A DNA stretch of 64,000 nucleotides from Arenimonas sp. Its GTDB lineage: Bacteria; Pseudomonadota; Alphaproteobacteria; Rhizobiales; Rhizobiaceae. Below the pieces are notes generated by a model that was given only the letters and a program-made list of their open reading frames with translations, was not told the origin of the DNA and searched no databases. Positions 56,465 to 64,000 of this stretch are shown piece after piece. Both the position numbers and the translations under genes were made by a program. The stretch is taken from positions 1 through 64,000 of the forward strand of contig JAIBEK010000049.1 in assembly GCA_019459145.1 (NCBI GenBank), read 5' to 3'. Position 1 is the stretch's first letter; every line of letters starts with the position of its first letter.

Positions 56465-58144
56465 TCAGCGGGGGCGATCGAGTGACCGAGACACCAGGAT
56501 GACCGGGATCAGGCCGGCCAGGATGATGATGATCGCCGCCACCGAGGCGTCCTGCACCTTCGAGCGCGAGGCATCCTCGTAAACCAGCGTCGCCAGCGTG
56601 TTGAAGTTGAACGGCCGCAGCAGGATGGTGGCCGACAGTTCCTTCAGCGTCTCGATGAACACCAGCAGGGCGGCGGTCAGCACGGCCGGGCGCATGTTCG
56701 GCAGCAGGACCTGCCGGAAGGTCTGTAGCGCATTGCGGCCCAGCGTGCGCGCAGCCATGTCGAGATGCGGCGAGAGCTTCTGGAAGCCGGCATCGATCGT
56801 GCCCTCGGCCATGGTCAGGAAGCGCACGGTCGCCGCATAGACGATGGCAAAGCCGGTGCCGGAGAGCAGCAGGCCGGAAGAGACACCGAACGAGGCGCGC
56901 AGGGCGCCATCCATCAGATTGTCGAGCCTGGCGAGCGGGATCAGCACGCCGATACCCAGCACGGTGCCGGGAATGCCGTAGCCGAGCGAGGCGAGCCGGC
57001 TTGCGCCGGCGGTGAGCCGCGACCGCTCGGTGCGCACCGCATAGGCCAGCACGAAGGCGAGGACCACGGTGAGCAGGGCCGCTGCCGAGGAAACGAGGAC
57101 AGAATTGCCGAGTGCCTCGAGGAGGCGCGGTTCGGAAAAATCATCGAGGCGGCGCAGCGCAAATCCGGCCAGCACAGCGATGGGGATGACGAAACCGACG
57201 AGGACGGGCAGGGCGCAGAGGAACGACGCAGCCCAACCGCGCCAGCCGGCAAGTTTCAGGCGCACGGCGTCGATGGTGACGGCCGTCGTCTTGTGGCTTG
57301 CGAAGCGCTGGCGGCGCCGCGCCCGGCGCTCGATCCACAGGAGAAGCACGACGAAGACCAGCAGGACGGAGGCGATCTGTGCCGCGCCTGCGAGGCTGCC
57401 GCGATTGAGCCAGGTGTCGTAGATCGAGAAGGTCAGCGTCTGGACGCCGAGATATTCGACTGCGCCGATGTCGTTCAGCGTCTCCATCATCACCAGCGTT
57501 AGCCCGACCATGATGGCCGGCCGAGCCATCGGAACCTGGACCTGCGAAAAGACGCGCCACGGACCGGCGCCGAGCGTGCGCGCGACATCGGCCGCGGCGC
57601 GCCCCTGCATCAGGAACATCGAGCGGCAGGCGAGATAGACGTAAGGGTAAAGCACAGCCGTCATCACCAGCACGGCGCCGCCGAGCGAGCGCACGTCGGG
57701 AAAGCTGTAGTCGCGCGCCGACTGGAAGCCGAACAGGCTGCGATAGAGGCTTTGCACGGGGCCGGTGAAGTCGAGGAATTCGCCGAAGGCATAGGCCGCG
57801 AGGTAGGACGGGATGGCGAGCGGCAGCACCAGCGCCACCGACAGAAGACGGCGGAAGGGAAAATCGCAGGACGCCACCAGCCAGGCGCTGACAATGCCGA
57901 TGGATGCTGTGAGCGCGCCGGTCAAGGCGAGCAGGAGCAGGGTGCGGCCGGTGGCGCGCGGCACCACGTTCAACAGCATGTGCTGCCAGTTGTCGCCGCC
58001 GCCGCCAAGCCCGATCAGGAATATCGCGATGATCGGCATGGCGACCAGGGCCGAAACGGCGATTGCGGCGATCGTCGGGGCAGACAGCCGCCGCCGCACC
58101 GGACCACAATCCGAATTCCGCGCAATGCGCGCTTCCGCTGCCAA
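56465..58144 (-). CDS. Iron(III)-type ABC transporter permease, FbpB-like (fused, two permease domains)
   Basis: This encodes 559 residues with about twelve membrane helices and two EAA loops (VARTLGAGPWRVFSQVQVP near residue 190; MAARTLGRNALQTFRQVLLP near residue 480), the double-length FbpB/SfuB form for ferric iron uptake. No binding protein or ATPase gene is adjacent, so it is an orphan in this window. The start is TTG at 58144 after GGAGAG; the first ATG would delete part of the first helix. Confidence 0.85.
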   Translation of the reverse strand: MAAEARIARNSDCGPVRRRLSAPTIAAIAVSALVAMPIIAIFLIGLGGGGDNWQHMLLNVVPRATGRTLLLLALTGALTASIGIVSAWLVASCDFPFRRLLSVALVLPLAIPSYLAAYAFGEFLDFTGPVQSLYRSLFGFQSARDYSFPDVRSLGGAVLVMTAVLYPYVYLACRSMFLMQGRAAADVARTLGAGPWRVFSQVQVPMARPAIMVGLTLVMMETLNDIGAVEYLGVQTLTFSIYDTWLNRGSLAGAAQIASVLLVFVVLLLWIERRARRRQRFASHKTTAVTIDAVRLKLAGWRGWAASFLCALPVLVGFVIPIAVLAGFALRRLDDFSEPRLLEALGNSVLVSSAAALLTVVLAFVLAYAVRTERSRLTAGASRLASLGYGIPGTVLGIGVLIPLARLDNLMDGALRASFGVSSGLLLSGTGFAIVYAATVRFLTMAEGTIDAGFQKLSPHLDMAARTLGRNALQTFRQVLLPNMRPAVLTAALLVFIETLKELSATILLRPFNFNTLATLVYEDASRSKVQDASVAAIIIILAGLIPVILVSRSLDRPR

Positions 58145-58294
58145 GGCTTCGTCTCTCCGCGTTTCCGGTTATCGCCGCGGCGCTGGATGCGGCCGTGCCT
58201 GAGCCGGTCTAGCCCAAACCGGCCGCGAAGGGAACGGATTTGGCAAGGCGCTCCGCGCGCCGCGCGGCGGAGTTTAGCCGGTCGCTTGCCGCTC

Positions 58295-61200
58295 TCAGTC
58301 CGCCAGCACGCGCTGCGACGGGAAGGTGATCTCCACCAGCGTGCCCTCGTTCGGGGAGGAGGAGATGGAGAAATTGGCGCGGTTGGCGTCGACCATGGCC
58401 TTGGTCAGCGGCAGGCCGAGTCCGGTGCCGTCGCCACGATTGCGCGCGCCGGTCTGCACCTGGCGGAACGGCTTCATCGCCTGTTCCAGTTCGGTGCGGC
58501 TCATGCCGATGCCGGTGTCGCGGATCCGCAGCGCCACGCTGCCGTTCGCCTCGTAGGCGGTGGAGACGATGATCTGGCCGCCCGACGGCGTGAAACGGAT
58601 GGCGTTGGCCAGGATGTTGAGGACGATCTGCTTGATCGAGCGCATGTCGGCCACGACACTGGGCACGGCCTGCGACAGCGCGGTGCGGATGATGACGCGC
58701 TGGCCATTGGCCTGCGGCTGGACGATCGAGACCGCCGCCTGCACGGTTTCATTCAGCCCGACGGCGGTAAAGTCGAGATCCATCTCGCCCGCCTCGATCT
58801 TGGAAATGTCGAGCAGGTCGTTGACGATATCGAGCACGTGCCGGCCGGAGCGCACGATGTCATTGGCATATTCGCCGTAGCGCGGATGGCCAAGCGCGCC
58901 GAAGTGCTCGTTGGCCATCATGTCGGCGAAACCGATGATGGCGTTGAGCGGCGTGCGGATCTCGTGGCTGACGCGCGCGAGGAAGTCGCTCTTGTGGGCA
59001 TTGGCCGTCTCGGCGGCGCGCTTGGCGTTGCGCAGTTCCTCCTCCGTCCGCTTCCACTGGGTGATGTCGCGGATCACCGCGCAATAGCCGTTCGACGAGG
59101 TAAGCTTGCCGATCGTCATGAACAGCGGCAGGAAGCCGCCCGAGGCTTCGCGGCCGATGACTTCGCGGCCGTCATTGAGCACGCTCGCCACCCCATGGCC
59201 GGACAGCCCGCCGAGATAGTCGAGGATCGATTTCTGGCTCTCATGGGCAAACAGCATGACGAAGGGCTTGCCGCGCGTTTCCGTCTCATCGAAGTTGAAC
59301 AGCGCGCTTGCCGCCCGGTTCAGCGAGCGGATGTCACCATTGGCATCGAGGATGACGACGCCGTCGGTCGCCGTCTCGAGAATCGAGCGCAGTTCGTCGA
59401 CCTCCACCTGCAGGCGGGCCAGTTGCTCGGCGCGGGCCTCGCCCTGCGGATCGGCGACGGGGAGCGGGATAACGGTCGAGGCCGCCGCTACGGCGGTTTT
59501 TTCGGGCGTGCTCTGCGCTGCGCTGCCTGCCGGGATCAGCGCCAGCATCAGCGCGGTCGCGCGCTCGAAGCGCACCGATTGCAGGCGTGCCGTGACCGGC
59601 ACCAACTGGTCGTCGGCGCGCACGATGACGACCCGGCCGGCCTCTTCGCTCGCCCCTTCCAGATCCTGCCGCTGGATCAGCACATCGAGGCCGCCGGCGG
59701 TGTCGAGATCCTCGATCGAGGCATAGCCGGTCAGCGCCAGGAATTCCGGATTGGCGTGGATCAGCCGGTCTCCGACATGGATCAGAAGCGCGACCGGCAT
59801 CAGGTCGACGATTTCGCCGGAGAGCGCATTGTCGCGCTTGAGACGGAGCGTGGCGAATTCCTCGCCGGCCGGGTCGACCGGCCATGGCCCTGTCGCGTCC
59901 GGCGCCTGGGGGGCGGGGATGTCGGCGACGGGCGCAAGCGGAACCGATCGAAGATCGTCCGGCGCTTCGGAAGGTTCTCCCGCCCTGATCCCGTCGGTCT
60001 CGATTTCGGCGGCTTCGACCTCGGTCGCGGGCTGCTCGGTGGCGCCCGACTTGGACCTGTCCCGCTCGGAGCTCTCCGTGGCGGATGCCGCCTCGTTGCG
60101 GCGGATCTCGCTCAAGGCCTCGGCGGCCTTTTCACGCAAACCCTGCGGGTCGAGCTTGCGGGCGATCTCCAGGAAGGCGGCCTGTTCGCCGGGCGTCAGG
60201 CCCTCCTTGCCGCGGGCGCGGCGCTCCTCGAGTTGCACCACCTTGTCGGAATGGCGACGGCCGGGCGTCTCGACGATCTGCAGCGCCGGCGGCTCGACCG
60301 CGGGGCGCCCGGTCGGTTCGGCCGTCTCTGTGGGTGTCTCGAAGATGTCTGGCTCGCCCTTCGTTGCCGGCACTTCGGCGAGGGGAACGGGAGCGGCGCT
60401 CTGCAACGCGTCGACAATCGCCGGCTCATGGGTTGCGTCGATCGACGGCTCGGGCAGGGCCGCGGGCCGTTCGCCCGTGGACGCATCGCCCGCCAGATCC
60501 TCGGCGCGCGCGTCCGGCGGCAGATCATCGACCAGCAAGGCGGAGGGCACGGGCGCGGTAGTCGGCTCGAGCACGTCAGCAGCCACCGGTTCGCTCGGTG
60601 AAGCTGGGGCGGTAAACGTCAGGCCGGTGCGGTTCGGGTCCTCGATCGCATCGGCCAGCCGGACGATGCCGAAGCCGCGAAAGCCGTCGAAATCGCGGCT
60701 GCGGGTATAGGTTGGTAGCGCCGCCAGATCGACCGGCACCATGAGGGTCGTGCCCTCGACCGGCCAGTGGATGGTCTTGCCCGACCAGGTGTCGCGCTTC
60801 TTCAGGAGTTCGCCGATCTTTCCCTCGGGATCGAGGTTGAACAGGGCGGCGAGGTCGGTGAAGGCGACACCGTTGATGTCGGCGGCACGCGGGCCGACGG
60901 CCTCGGCGAACTCGCCCGAGACATCGCAGAACCGCCCGTCGGCGTCGATCTTCCAGACGAACCGCGTGGCGCGCCGTTCGGGAGAAAAGACGAAGTCTGT
61001 GCCCGGCGCGGCATGTGCGCGCGTGGACGATACGGCCTCGACGCGCGCGGCAACGAGCGGGGCGCCGTGTGCGGCCTGCGGTTCCGCCGAGGTGCCTGCA
61101 ACGGTTTGCGACGCGTCGGCGTCAACGGCGCGTGCGTCCCCCATTTCGGCGTCGGTTGAAACGTCCGGCGTGATCTCCGGCATGGTTTCGGCGGCAAGTG

Positions 61201-62311
61201 GCGGGACGGCGTCGGGGGCGGGCGCCTCGACGATCTCGTCGGCATCCGCCGAAAGGGCGTCTGCCTCGGCGTCGGCGAGTTGTCCGGCCTCCTGCTCGAA
61301 GGTCTCGACCACCTCGGCCGCAGCTTCGGCCAGCACCGCGTCCTCTGCGGTCGCGGCAGGCCCCTCTTCGGCAATCTTGTCTTCGCCTGCTTCGTCCTTG
61401 GCCACCAGATCTTCGCCAACCTCGTCCATAGGCTCGATCTCGGCGCCGTCGAATTCCTCGATCCCGCCGATCGCTTCGACGACGTCGGCAAATCCGGCTT
61501 CGGCTTCGACCACTCCGGCGGTCACCACGGCCGCGGTCTCGGCGGAGACGGCGGGCGCGGCCGCGGGCGCCTCCTCGACGGGGGCCATCGGAGCGACCGG
61601 GCGTGCCTCTTCGTCGGTCTGGAACTGGTCGGTCGGATCCATTGTGCCGAGGATCGTCTCGACGGCGAACAGCAGATGCAGCGCCGGATCGTCGCTGAGC
61701 TTGCCGATGGCGGCCGGCAGATAGCCGCGCCCGGTCGGGATCGGCCGCTTGACCAGATGGTCGGCATCGGTGCCGGCCAGCGTTACCAATGTGCGGGCGG
61801 TCTGATAGGTGATGCCGAGACCGGCGAATTTCGCCGAGGCGACGACCACCTGACCCTCGCCGTCGAGCACGGCCATGTGCGTGTCGGGATCGTCGAAGCC
61901 GCTCAGCATTTCGCTGGCGCGCTCGCCAAGGCTGCCGGCCTTGCCGAGCGGCGGAACGGACAGGAGAATGACGGGCTCGCCGCGGCGGATCTCGACCATC
62001 TCCGCCGTCGCGGTCACGGGAACGCGCTGGAAGCCCGAGGCGATGCGCAACAGCAGCGAACGGCTGTCGCCGACCGCGCCAAGCTGGCGGGCCACGCCCT
62101 CGATCTGGCGGAAGGTGACGTCGCCACGGTTCGGTCCTTCCTCGAGGAAATCATAGATCGAGTCATTGCCGAAGAAGCGCGCCCCGGCGCCATTGGCCCA
62201 CAGCACCCGGTCGAGCGCGGGCGAAAACACGACGAGCGCCTCGCCCCGGGCAAAGCGCGGGCGGATGCTGTCGTGAACGGCGACGTCGATGAACGGGTAT
62301 GGAGCGGGCAT
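58295..62311 (-). CDS. cbrA: CbrA-type PAS sensor histidine kinase (PdhS/DivJ family)
   Basis: This encodes about 1338 residues. PAS-like domains are near the N-terminus and at about 830-1080 (ALSGEIVDLMPVALLIHVGD; ILDANGDIRSLNRAASALF); between them lies a 500-residue Ala/Glu/Pro-rich, acidic, probably disordered region. The C-terminal kinase has the H box SHEIRTPLNAIIGFADMM (His about 1116), N box LNILANAIRFTPSGG, and G boxes RDTGIGM and GDGTGLGLPL. This form, and the adjacent divergent phasin gene, match S. meliloti CbrA, which acts through DivK on CtrA and affects cell cycle, envelope and flagellar genes. No membrane helix is evident. ATG 62311 is preferred over an upstream TTG. Confidence 0.85.
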   Translation of the reverse strand: MPAPYPFIDVAVHDSIRPRFARGEALVVFSPALDRVLWANGAGARFFGNDSIYDFLEEGPNRGDVTFRQIEGVARQLGAVGDSRSLLLRIASGFQRVPVTATAEMVEIRRGEPVILLSVPPLGKAGSLGERASEMLSGFDDPDTHMAVLDGEGQVVVASAKFAGLGITYQTARTLVTLAGTDADHLVKRPIPTGRGYLPAAIGKLSDDPALHLLFAVETILGTMDPTDQFQTDEEARPVAPMAPVEEAPAAAPAVSAETAAVVTAGVVEAEAGFADVVEAIGGIEEFDGAEIEPMDEVGEDLVAKDEAGEDKIAEEGPAATAEDAVLAEAAAEVVETFEQEAGQLADAEADALSADADEIVEAPAPDAVPPLAAETMPEITPDVSTDAEMGDARAVDADASQTVAGTSAEPQAAHGAPLVAARVEAVSSTRAHAAPGTDFVFSPERRATRFVWKIDADGRFCDVSGEFAEAVGPRAADINGVAFTDLAALFNLDPEGKIGELLKKRDTWSGKTIHWPVEGTTLMVPVDLAALPTYTRSRDFDGFRGFGIVRLADAIEDPNRTGLTFTAPASPSEPVAADVLEPTTAPVPSALLVDDLPPDARAEDLAGDASTGERPAALPEPSIDATHEPAIVDALQSAAPVPLAEVPATKGEPDIFETPTETAEPTGRPAVEPPALQIVETPGRRHSDKVVQLEERRARGKEGLTPGEQAAFLEIARKLDPQGLREKAAEALSEIRRNEAASATESSERDRSKSGATEQPATEVEAAEIETDGIRAGEPSEAPDDLRSVPLAPVADIPAPQAPDATGPWPVDPAGEEFATLRLKRDNALSGEIVDLMPVALLIHVGDRLIHANPEFLALTGYASIEDLDTAGGLDVLIQRQDLEGASEEAGRVVIVRADDQLVPVTARLQSVRFERATALMLALIPAGSAAQSTPEKTAVAAASTVIPLPVADPQGEARAEQLARLQVEVDELRSILETATDGVVILDANGDIRSLNRAASALFNFDETETRGKPFVMLFAHESQKSILDYLGGLSGHGVASVLNDGREVIGREASGGFLPLFMTIGKLTSSNGYCAVIRDITQWKRTEEELRNAKRAAETANAHKSDFLARVSHEIRTPLNAIIGFADMMANEHFGALGHPRYGEYANDIVRSGRHVLDIVNDLLDISKIEAGEMDLDFTAVGLNETVQAAVSIVQPQANGQRVIIRTALSQAVPSVVADMRSIKQIVLNILANAIRFTPSGGQIIVSTAYEANGSVALRIRDTGIGMSRTELEQAMKPFRQVQTGARNRGDGTGLGLPLTKAMVDANRANFSISSSPNEGTLVEITFPSQRVLAD

Positions 62312-62351
62312 CCTGGGACCTGTCTTAGCAATTGCCGTCACCTGCGGCAAA

Positions 62352-62366
62352 TTAACAGATTTTTAA
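62352..62366. promoter_or_regulatory. Candidate CtrA box upstream of cbrA
   Basis: TTAA-CAGATTT-TTAA (62352-62366) is an exact TTAA-N7-TTAA motif 41 bases before the cbrA start codon, in the divergent cbrA-phasin spacer. If functional it would place cbrA under the regulator that its own pathway controls. Confidence 0.55.
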
Positions 62367-62451
62367 TAGCTAGGCACGGCTTTCGGGTCCAGCAAGGTGC
62401 GACTGTTTCGACCAACAGGGTTAATCCGCGACGGAAGCAAAAAATTCTATG

Positions 62452-62482
62452 TTGCAACGCACAATAATATTGCAATGCACAA
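62452..62482. promoter_or_regulatory. Direct repeat upstream of phasin gene, candidate PhaR site
   Basis: TTGCAACGCACAA (62452-62464) and TTGCAATGCACAA (62470-62482) differ by one base and are 18 bp apart, 80-110 bases before the phasin start. On the other strand they read TTGTGCGTTGCAA, sharing TGCGTTGCAA with the site at 54211. Phasin genes are classic targets of PhaR-type repressors. Confidence 0.6.
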
Positions 62483-62561
62483 TGGACGATGCTATATGCA
62501 GGTCATCGAACACAACCGGGCCCGCCCATCGCTGACCCGCTCAAAGATGAGGATCACTGAC

Positions 62562-63017
62562 ATGGCTGCCAATTCCCCCAAGGACGTCTTCTCCTTCTCC
62601 GCAACCGCATTCGACCCGGCAAAGGTCAACGAAACCTTCCGCGACTTCGCCGAAAAGGGCGCAGCCCAGTCGAAGGACGCCTATGCCAAGATGAAGACGG
62701 CGACCGAAGAAGCGACCAAGACCGTCGAGACCACGCTCCAGACCGCCCAGGCCGGCACCGTCGAACTCGGCCTCAAGGCCATCGACGCGCTGCGCACCAA
62801 TGCCGAAATGTCGCTGTCGCACATGGAAGCTCTGCTCGGCGTAAAGTCGATTGCCGAACTCGTCGAACTGCAGACCTCCTTCATCCGCAAGCAGGCCGAA
62901 GTCACGGTCGAACAGGCCAAAACCATGCAGGAAGCTGCCAAGAAGGTTGCCGAATCCGTCGTGGCTCCAGGCAAGCAGGCCGCTGAAAAGGTCATGTCGA
63001 CCTTCAAGGCCGCCTGA
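62562..63017 (+). CDS. Phasin family protein (PHB granule-associated)
   Basis: This encodes about 151 residues, helical and amphipathic: FSFSATAFDPAKVNETFRDF, AYAKMKTATEEATKTVETTL, and FIRKQAEVTVEQAKTMQEAA. This is the alphaproteobacterial phasin (Phasin_2-type) pattern; phasins coat PHB granules. ATG 62562 follows GAGGA; an in-frame ATG five codons upstream is possible. It lies next to cbrA as in S. meliloti phaP1. Confidence 0.9.
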   Translation: MAANSPKDVFSFSATAFDPAKVNETFRDFAEKGAAQSKDAYAKMKTATEEATKTVETTLQTAQAGTVELGLKAIDALRTNAEMSLSHMEALLGVKSIAELVELQTSFIRKQAEVTVEQAKTMQEAAKKVAESVVAPGKQAAEKVMSTFKAA

Positions 63018-63046
63018 TCAAAAGACATCTGTCCTCCCAAGGACTT

Positions 63047-63077
63047 GAGGCCGGGGCACTTGTCCCGGCCTTTTTTC
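63047..63077 (+). terminator. Rho-independent terminator after phasin
   Basis: GGCCGGG (63049-63055) pairs with CCCGGCC (63064-63070) and is followed by six T residues. Confidence 0.88.
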
Positions 63078-63154
63078 GTTTGGTGTAAAAAAGGCTTGAA
63101 AAAGACGCCAACTGTCCGTATGTGACCCCTCAAGGCGTCTTGGACGCCTGATGT

Positions 63155-63231
63155 GCGGTTGTAGCTCAGTTGGTTAGAGCGCAGGTTTGTGGCACCTGAG
63201 GTCGGAGGTTCGAGACCCCCCAACCGTACCA
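63155..63231 (+). tRNA. tRNA-His (anticodon GTG)
   Basis: A 77-base cloverleaf: acceptor GCGGTTG/CAACCGT, D arm GCTC...GAGC, anticodon stem CAGGT/ACCTG with loop TTGTGGC (GTG at 63189-63191), encoded ACCA end. The base before position 1 is T, and the discriminator is A73 rather than C73, so this gene lacks the usual G-1:C73 pair. Many alphaproteobacteria are known to have lost that feature. A low-GC segment follows, so the 3' end may be an integration site. Confidence 0.95.
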
Positions 63232-63695
63232 TTTTTCCACAGTGAAATCAGCGGGCAAGCAGAACGATTCTTTCATCTCGGTGTCGAGTGCATCGCCGCA
63301 TTGATGCTGCGGAGCTGACCTCTGTCCAAACCGAGCAGCCCGATCCAACCAGCTTCGGTAGCTTGGCAAGGCATCACAGTCGCGCCGCGTAACTCTTCCG
63401 AATTTGACTTTGTCGACATCCTCCACAGCGCGGCCCCTGTTCCGCCTTGCTTTAGAGTTCCCGCCGAAGGACGCCGACCGCAGCAACTGCGGGGCACTTC
63501 AAACTTGCAACCGGGTATCATTTGCCCCATTTTGATCTCGGCGCTATGCCTCGCAATCCATTCTCCTTATTCGAACTGAATGCTCAACTACCGATCCTAT
63601 GTGATTGTGTCTTCCAAGAACCTCCGTAACCTTCGATAAGACGCGGGAAAACCCCTTCGATCGACAGTGTAACTAGAAATAAATCCAGTATTACA
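63232..63695. other. Spacer after tRNA-His, no supported gene; GC falls toward the right
   Basis: These 464 bases hold no convincing gene on either strand. A minus-strand frame (63166-63486) runs through the tRNA and is a typical artefact. To about 63530 the composition is moderate; from there it becomes AT-rich (for example around 63650-63700), leading into the next gene. No integrase fragment or direct repeat of the tRNA end is visible within the window. Confidence 0.55.
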
Positions 63696-64000
63696 ATGAA
63701 GAAAAAAAGTCCTGAGCCGAAGTTTGGCATACTGCATTTCAGTTATTCAGACTTTTCATTTGAGAGGTTGATTGCAAAAGATGGAATAGCGACAATAAAT
63801 ATCGGCGACTACATGCAGACTCTAGCCGCAAGAAATTTATATTCGAAAATAGGCATCAGGAATGATGAGGTTGTTGCGATAGATCGTGACAAGATGCGAG
63901 ATTATATTGGAGATGACGTGATAGTCATTTTCAATGCCTGCTTTTATAAACATTGCTTTCCGATTCCTGAAAGTATAATTCCTGTTTTTGTTGGATTTCA
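63696..64000 (+). CDS. Probable polysaccharide pyruvyl transferase family protein, N-terminal part (cut by window end)
   Basis: An open frame starts at the ATG at 63696 (MKKKSPEPKFGILHFSYSDF) and runs without a stop to the window end (101 codons plus two bases). The segment INIGDYMQTLAARNLYSKIG (residues about 34-53) matches the conserved NxGDxxQTLAA start of the PF04230 fold, which transfers pyruvate or acts in related surface-sugar chemistry. Codon use is AT-rich, unlike the rest of the window, suggesting horizontal transfer. Homology is read by eye and the C-terminal catalytic half is not visible. Confidence 0.6.
   Translation, partial: MKKKSPEPKFGILHFSYSDFSFERLIAKDGIATINIGDYMQTLAARNLYSKIGIRNDEVVAIDRDKMRDYIGDDVIVIFNACFYKHCFPIPESIIPVFVGF

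Noticed and set aside
57752..60601. A 949-codon plus-strand open frame antisense to fbpB and cbrA
   Set aside because: Both antisense genes have strong family motifs; the shadow frame has none.
63166..63486. A 106-codon minus-strand frame reading through tRNA-His
   Set aside because: Frames crossing tRNA genes of this kind are a known annotation artefact; no domain or ribosome site.

Overview
The window is about 64 kb of high-GC chromosomal DNA with the gene content and gene order of a Rhizobiaceae alphaproteobacterium (Sinorhizobium/Ensifer, Rhizobium, Agrobacterium or a close relative). The evidence is a tandem array of complex-flagellum flagellins, motB-motC-fliK(motD), an OmpR-type Rem/FtcR regulator, flaF-flbT, the alpha-glucoside operon aglEFGAK, an Entner-Doudoroff zwf-pgl-edd operon, a CbrA-type histidine kinase next to a phasin gene, and a tRNA-His without the usual extra G at position -1. 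I cannot name the species.

Layout. 1-3940: four tandem flagellin genes, the first cut by the window edge; genes 1+3 and 2+4 form a duplicated two-gene unit with a period of about 2,525 bp. 4257-9578: FliH-like protein, MotB, MotC, FliK and a small lytic transglycosylase. 9858-20932: rem, then flgE-flgK-flgL-flaF-flbT-flgD-fliQ-flhA-fliR and four small flagellum-linked genes (FliJ-like, FlgJ rod-binding type, FlgN-like and a membrane-anchored unknown). 21280-23232: a WecG/TagA-type glycosyltransferase and folD. 23273-31033: the alpha-glucoside regulator, ABC transporter and glucosidase. 31179-33986: PilZ-like protein, divergent SDR, DUF2778 wall-enzyme-like protein. 34094-38212: edd, pgl, zwf (minus strand). 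38313-41054: puuB- and puuA-like putrescine catabolism genes (minus). 41182-44469: YhiN-like flavoprotein, small ORFs, divergent ridA/tetR pair. 44716-47672: aceA and a divergent RamB/ScfR-type regulator. 47799-51887: potFGHI-type polyamine ABC transporter. 52212-58144: AsmA-like protein, acetoacetyl-CoA synthetase, a possible 21-codon gene and an orphan iron-type permease. 58295-63017: CbrA-type kinase and phasin. 63155-63231: tRNA-His, then an abrupt drop in GC and the start of a probable polysaccharide pyruvyl transferase, which looks like the edge of an acquired region.

How it fits together. The regulatory DNA links several blocks. TTAA-N7-TTAA motifs (the CtrA-box pattern) lie upstream of two flagellin genes and rem, and one lies just upstream of cbrA, whose product in S. 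meliloti acts in the DivK-CtrA pathway. The phasin and acetoacetyl-CoA synthetase promoters share a TGCGTTGCAA word, suggesting common control of PHB metabolism. Two separate polyamine blocks (PuuA/PuuB and PotFGHI) flank the central region.

I see no CRISPR array, rRNA operon, prophage or complete insertion sequence. Most of the window is orthodox. The most notable material is the CtrA-box network, the flagellin block duplication with its conserved leaders, several unassigned small flagellar genes, the possible 21-codon gene at 56342, and the low-GC junction after tRNA-His.
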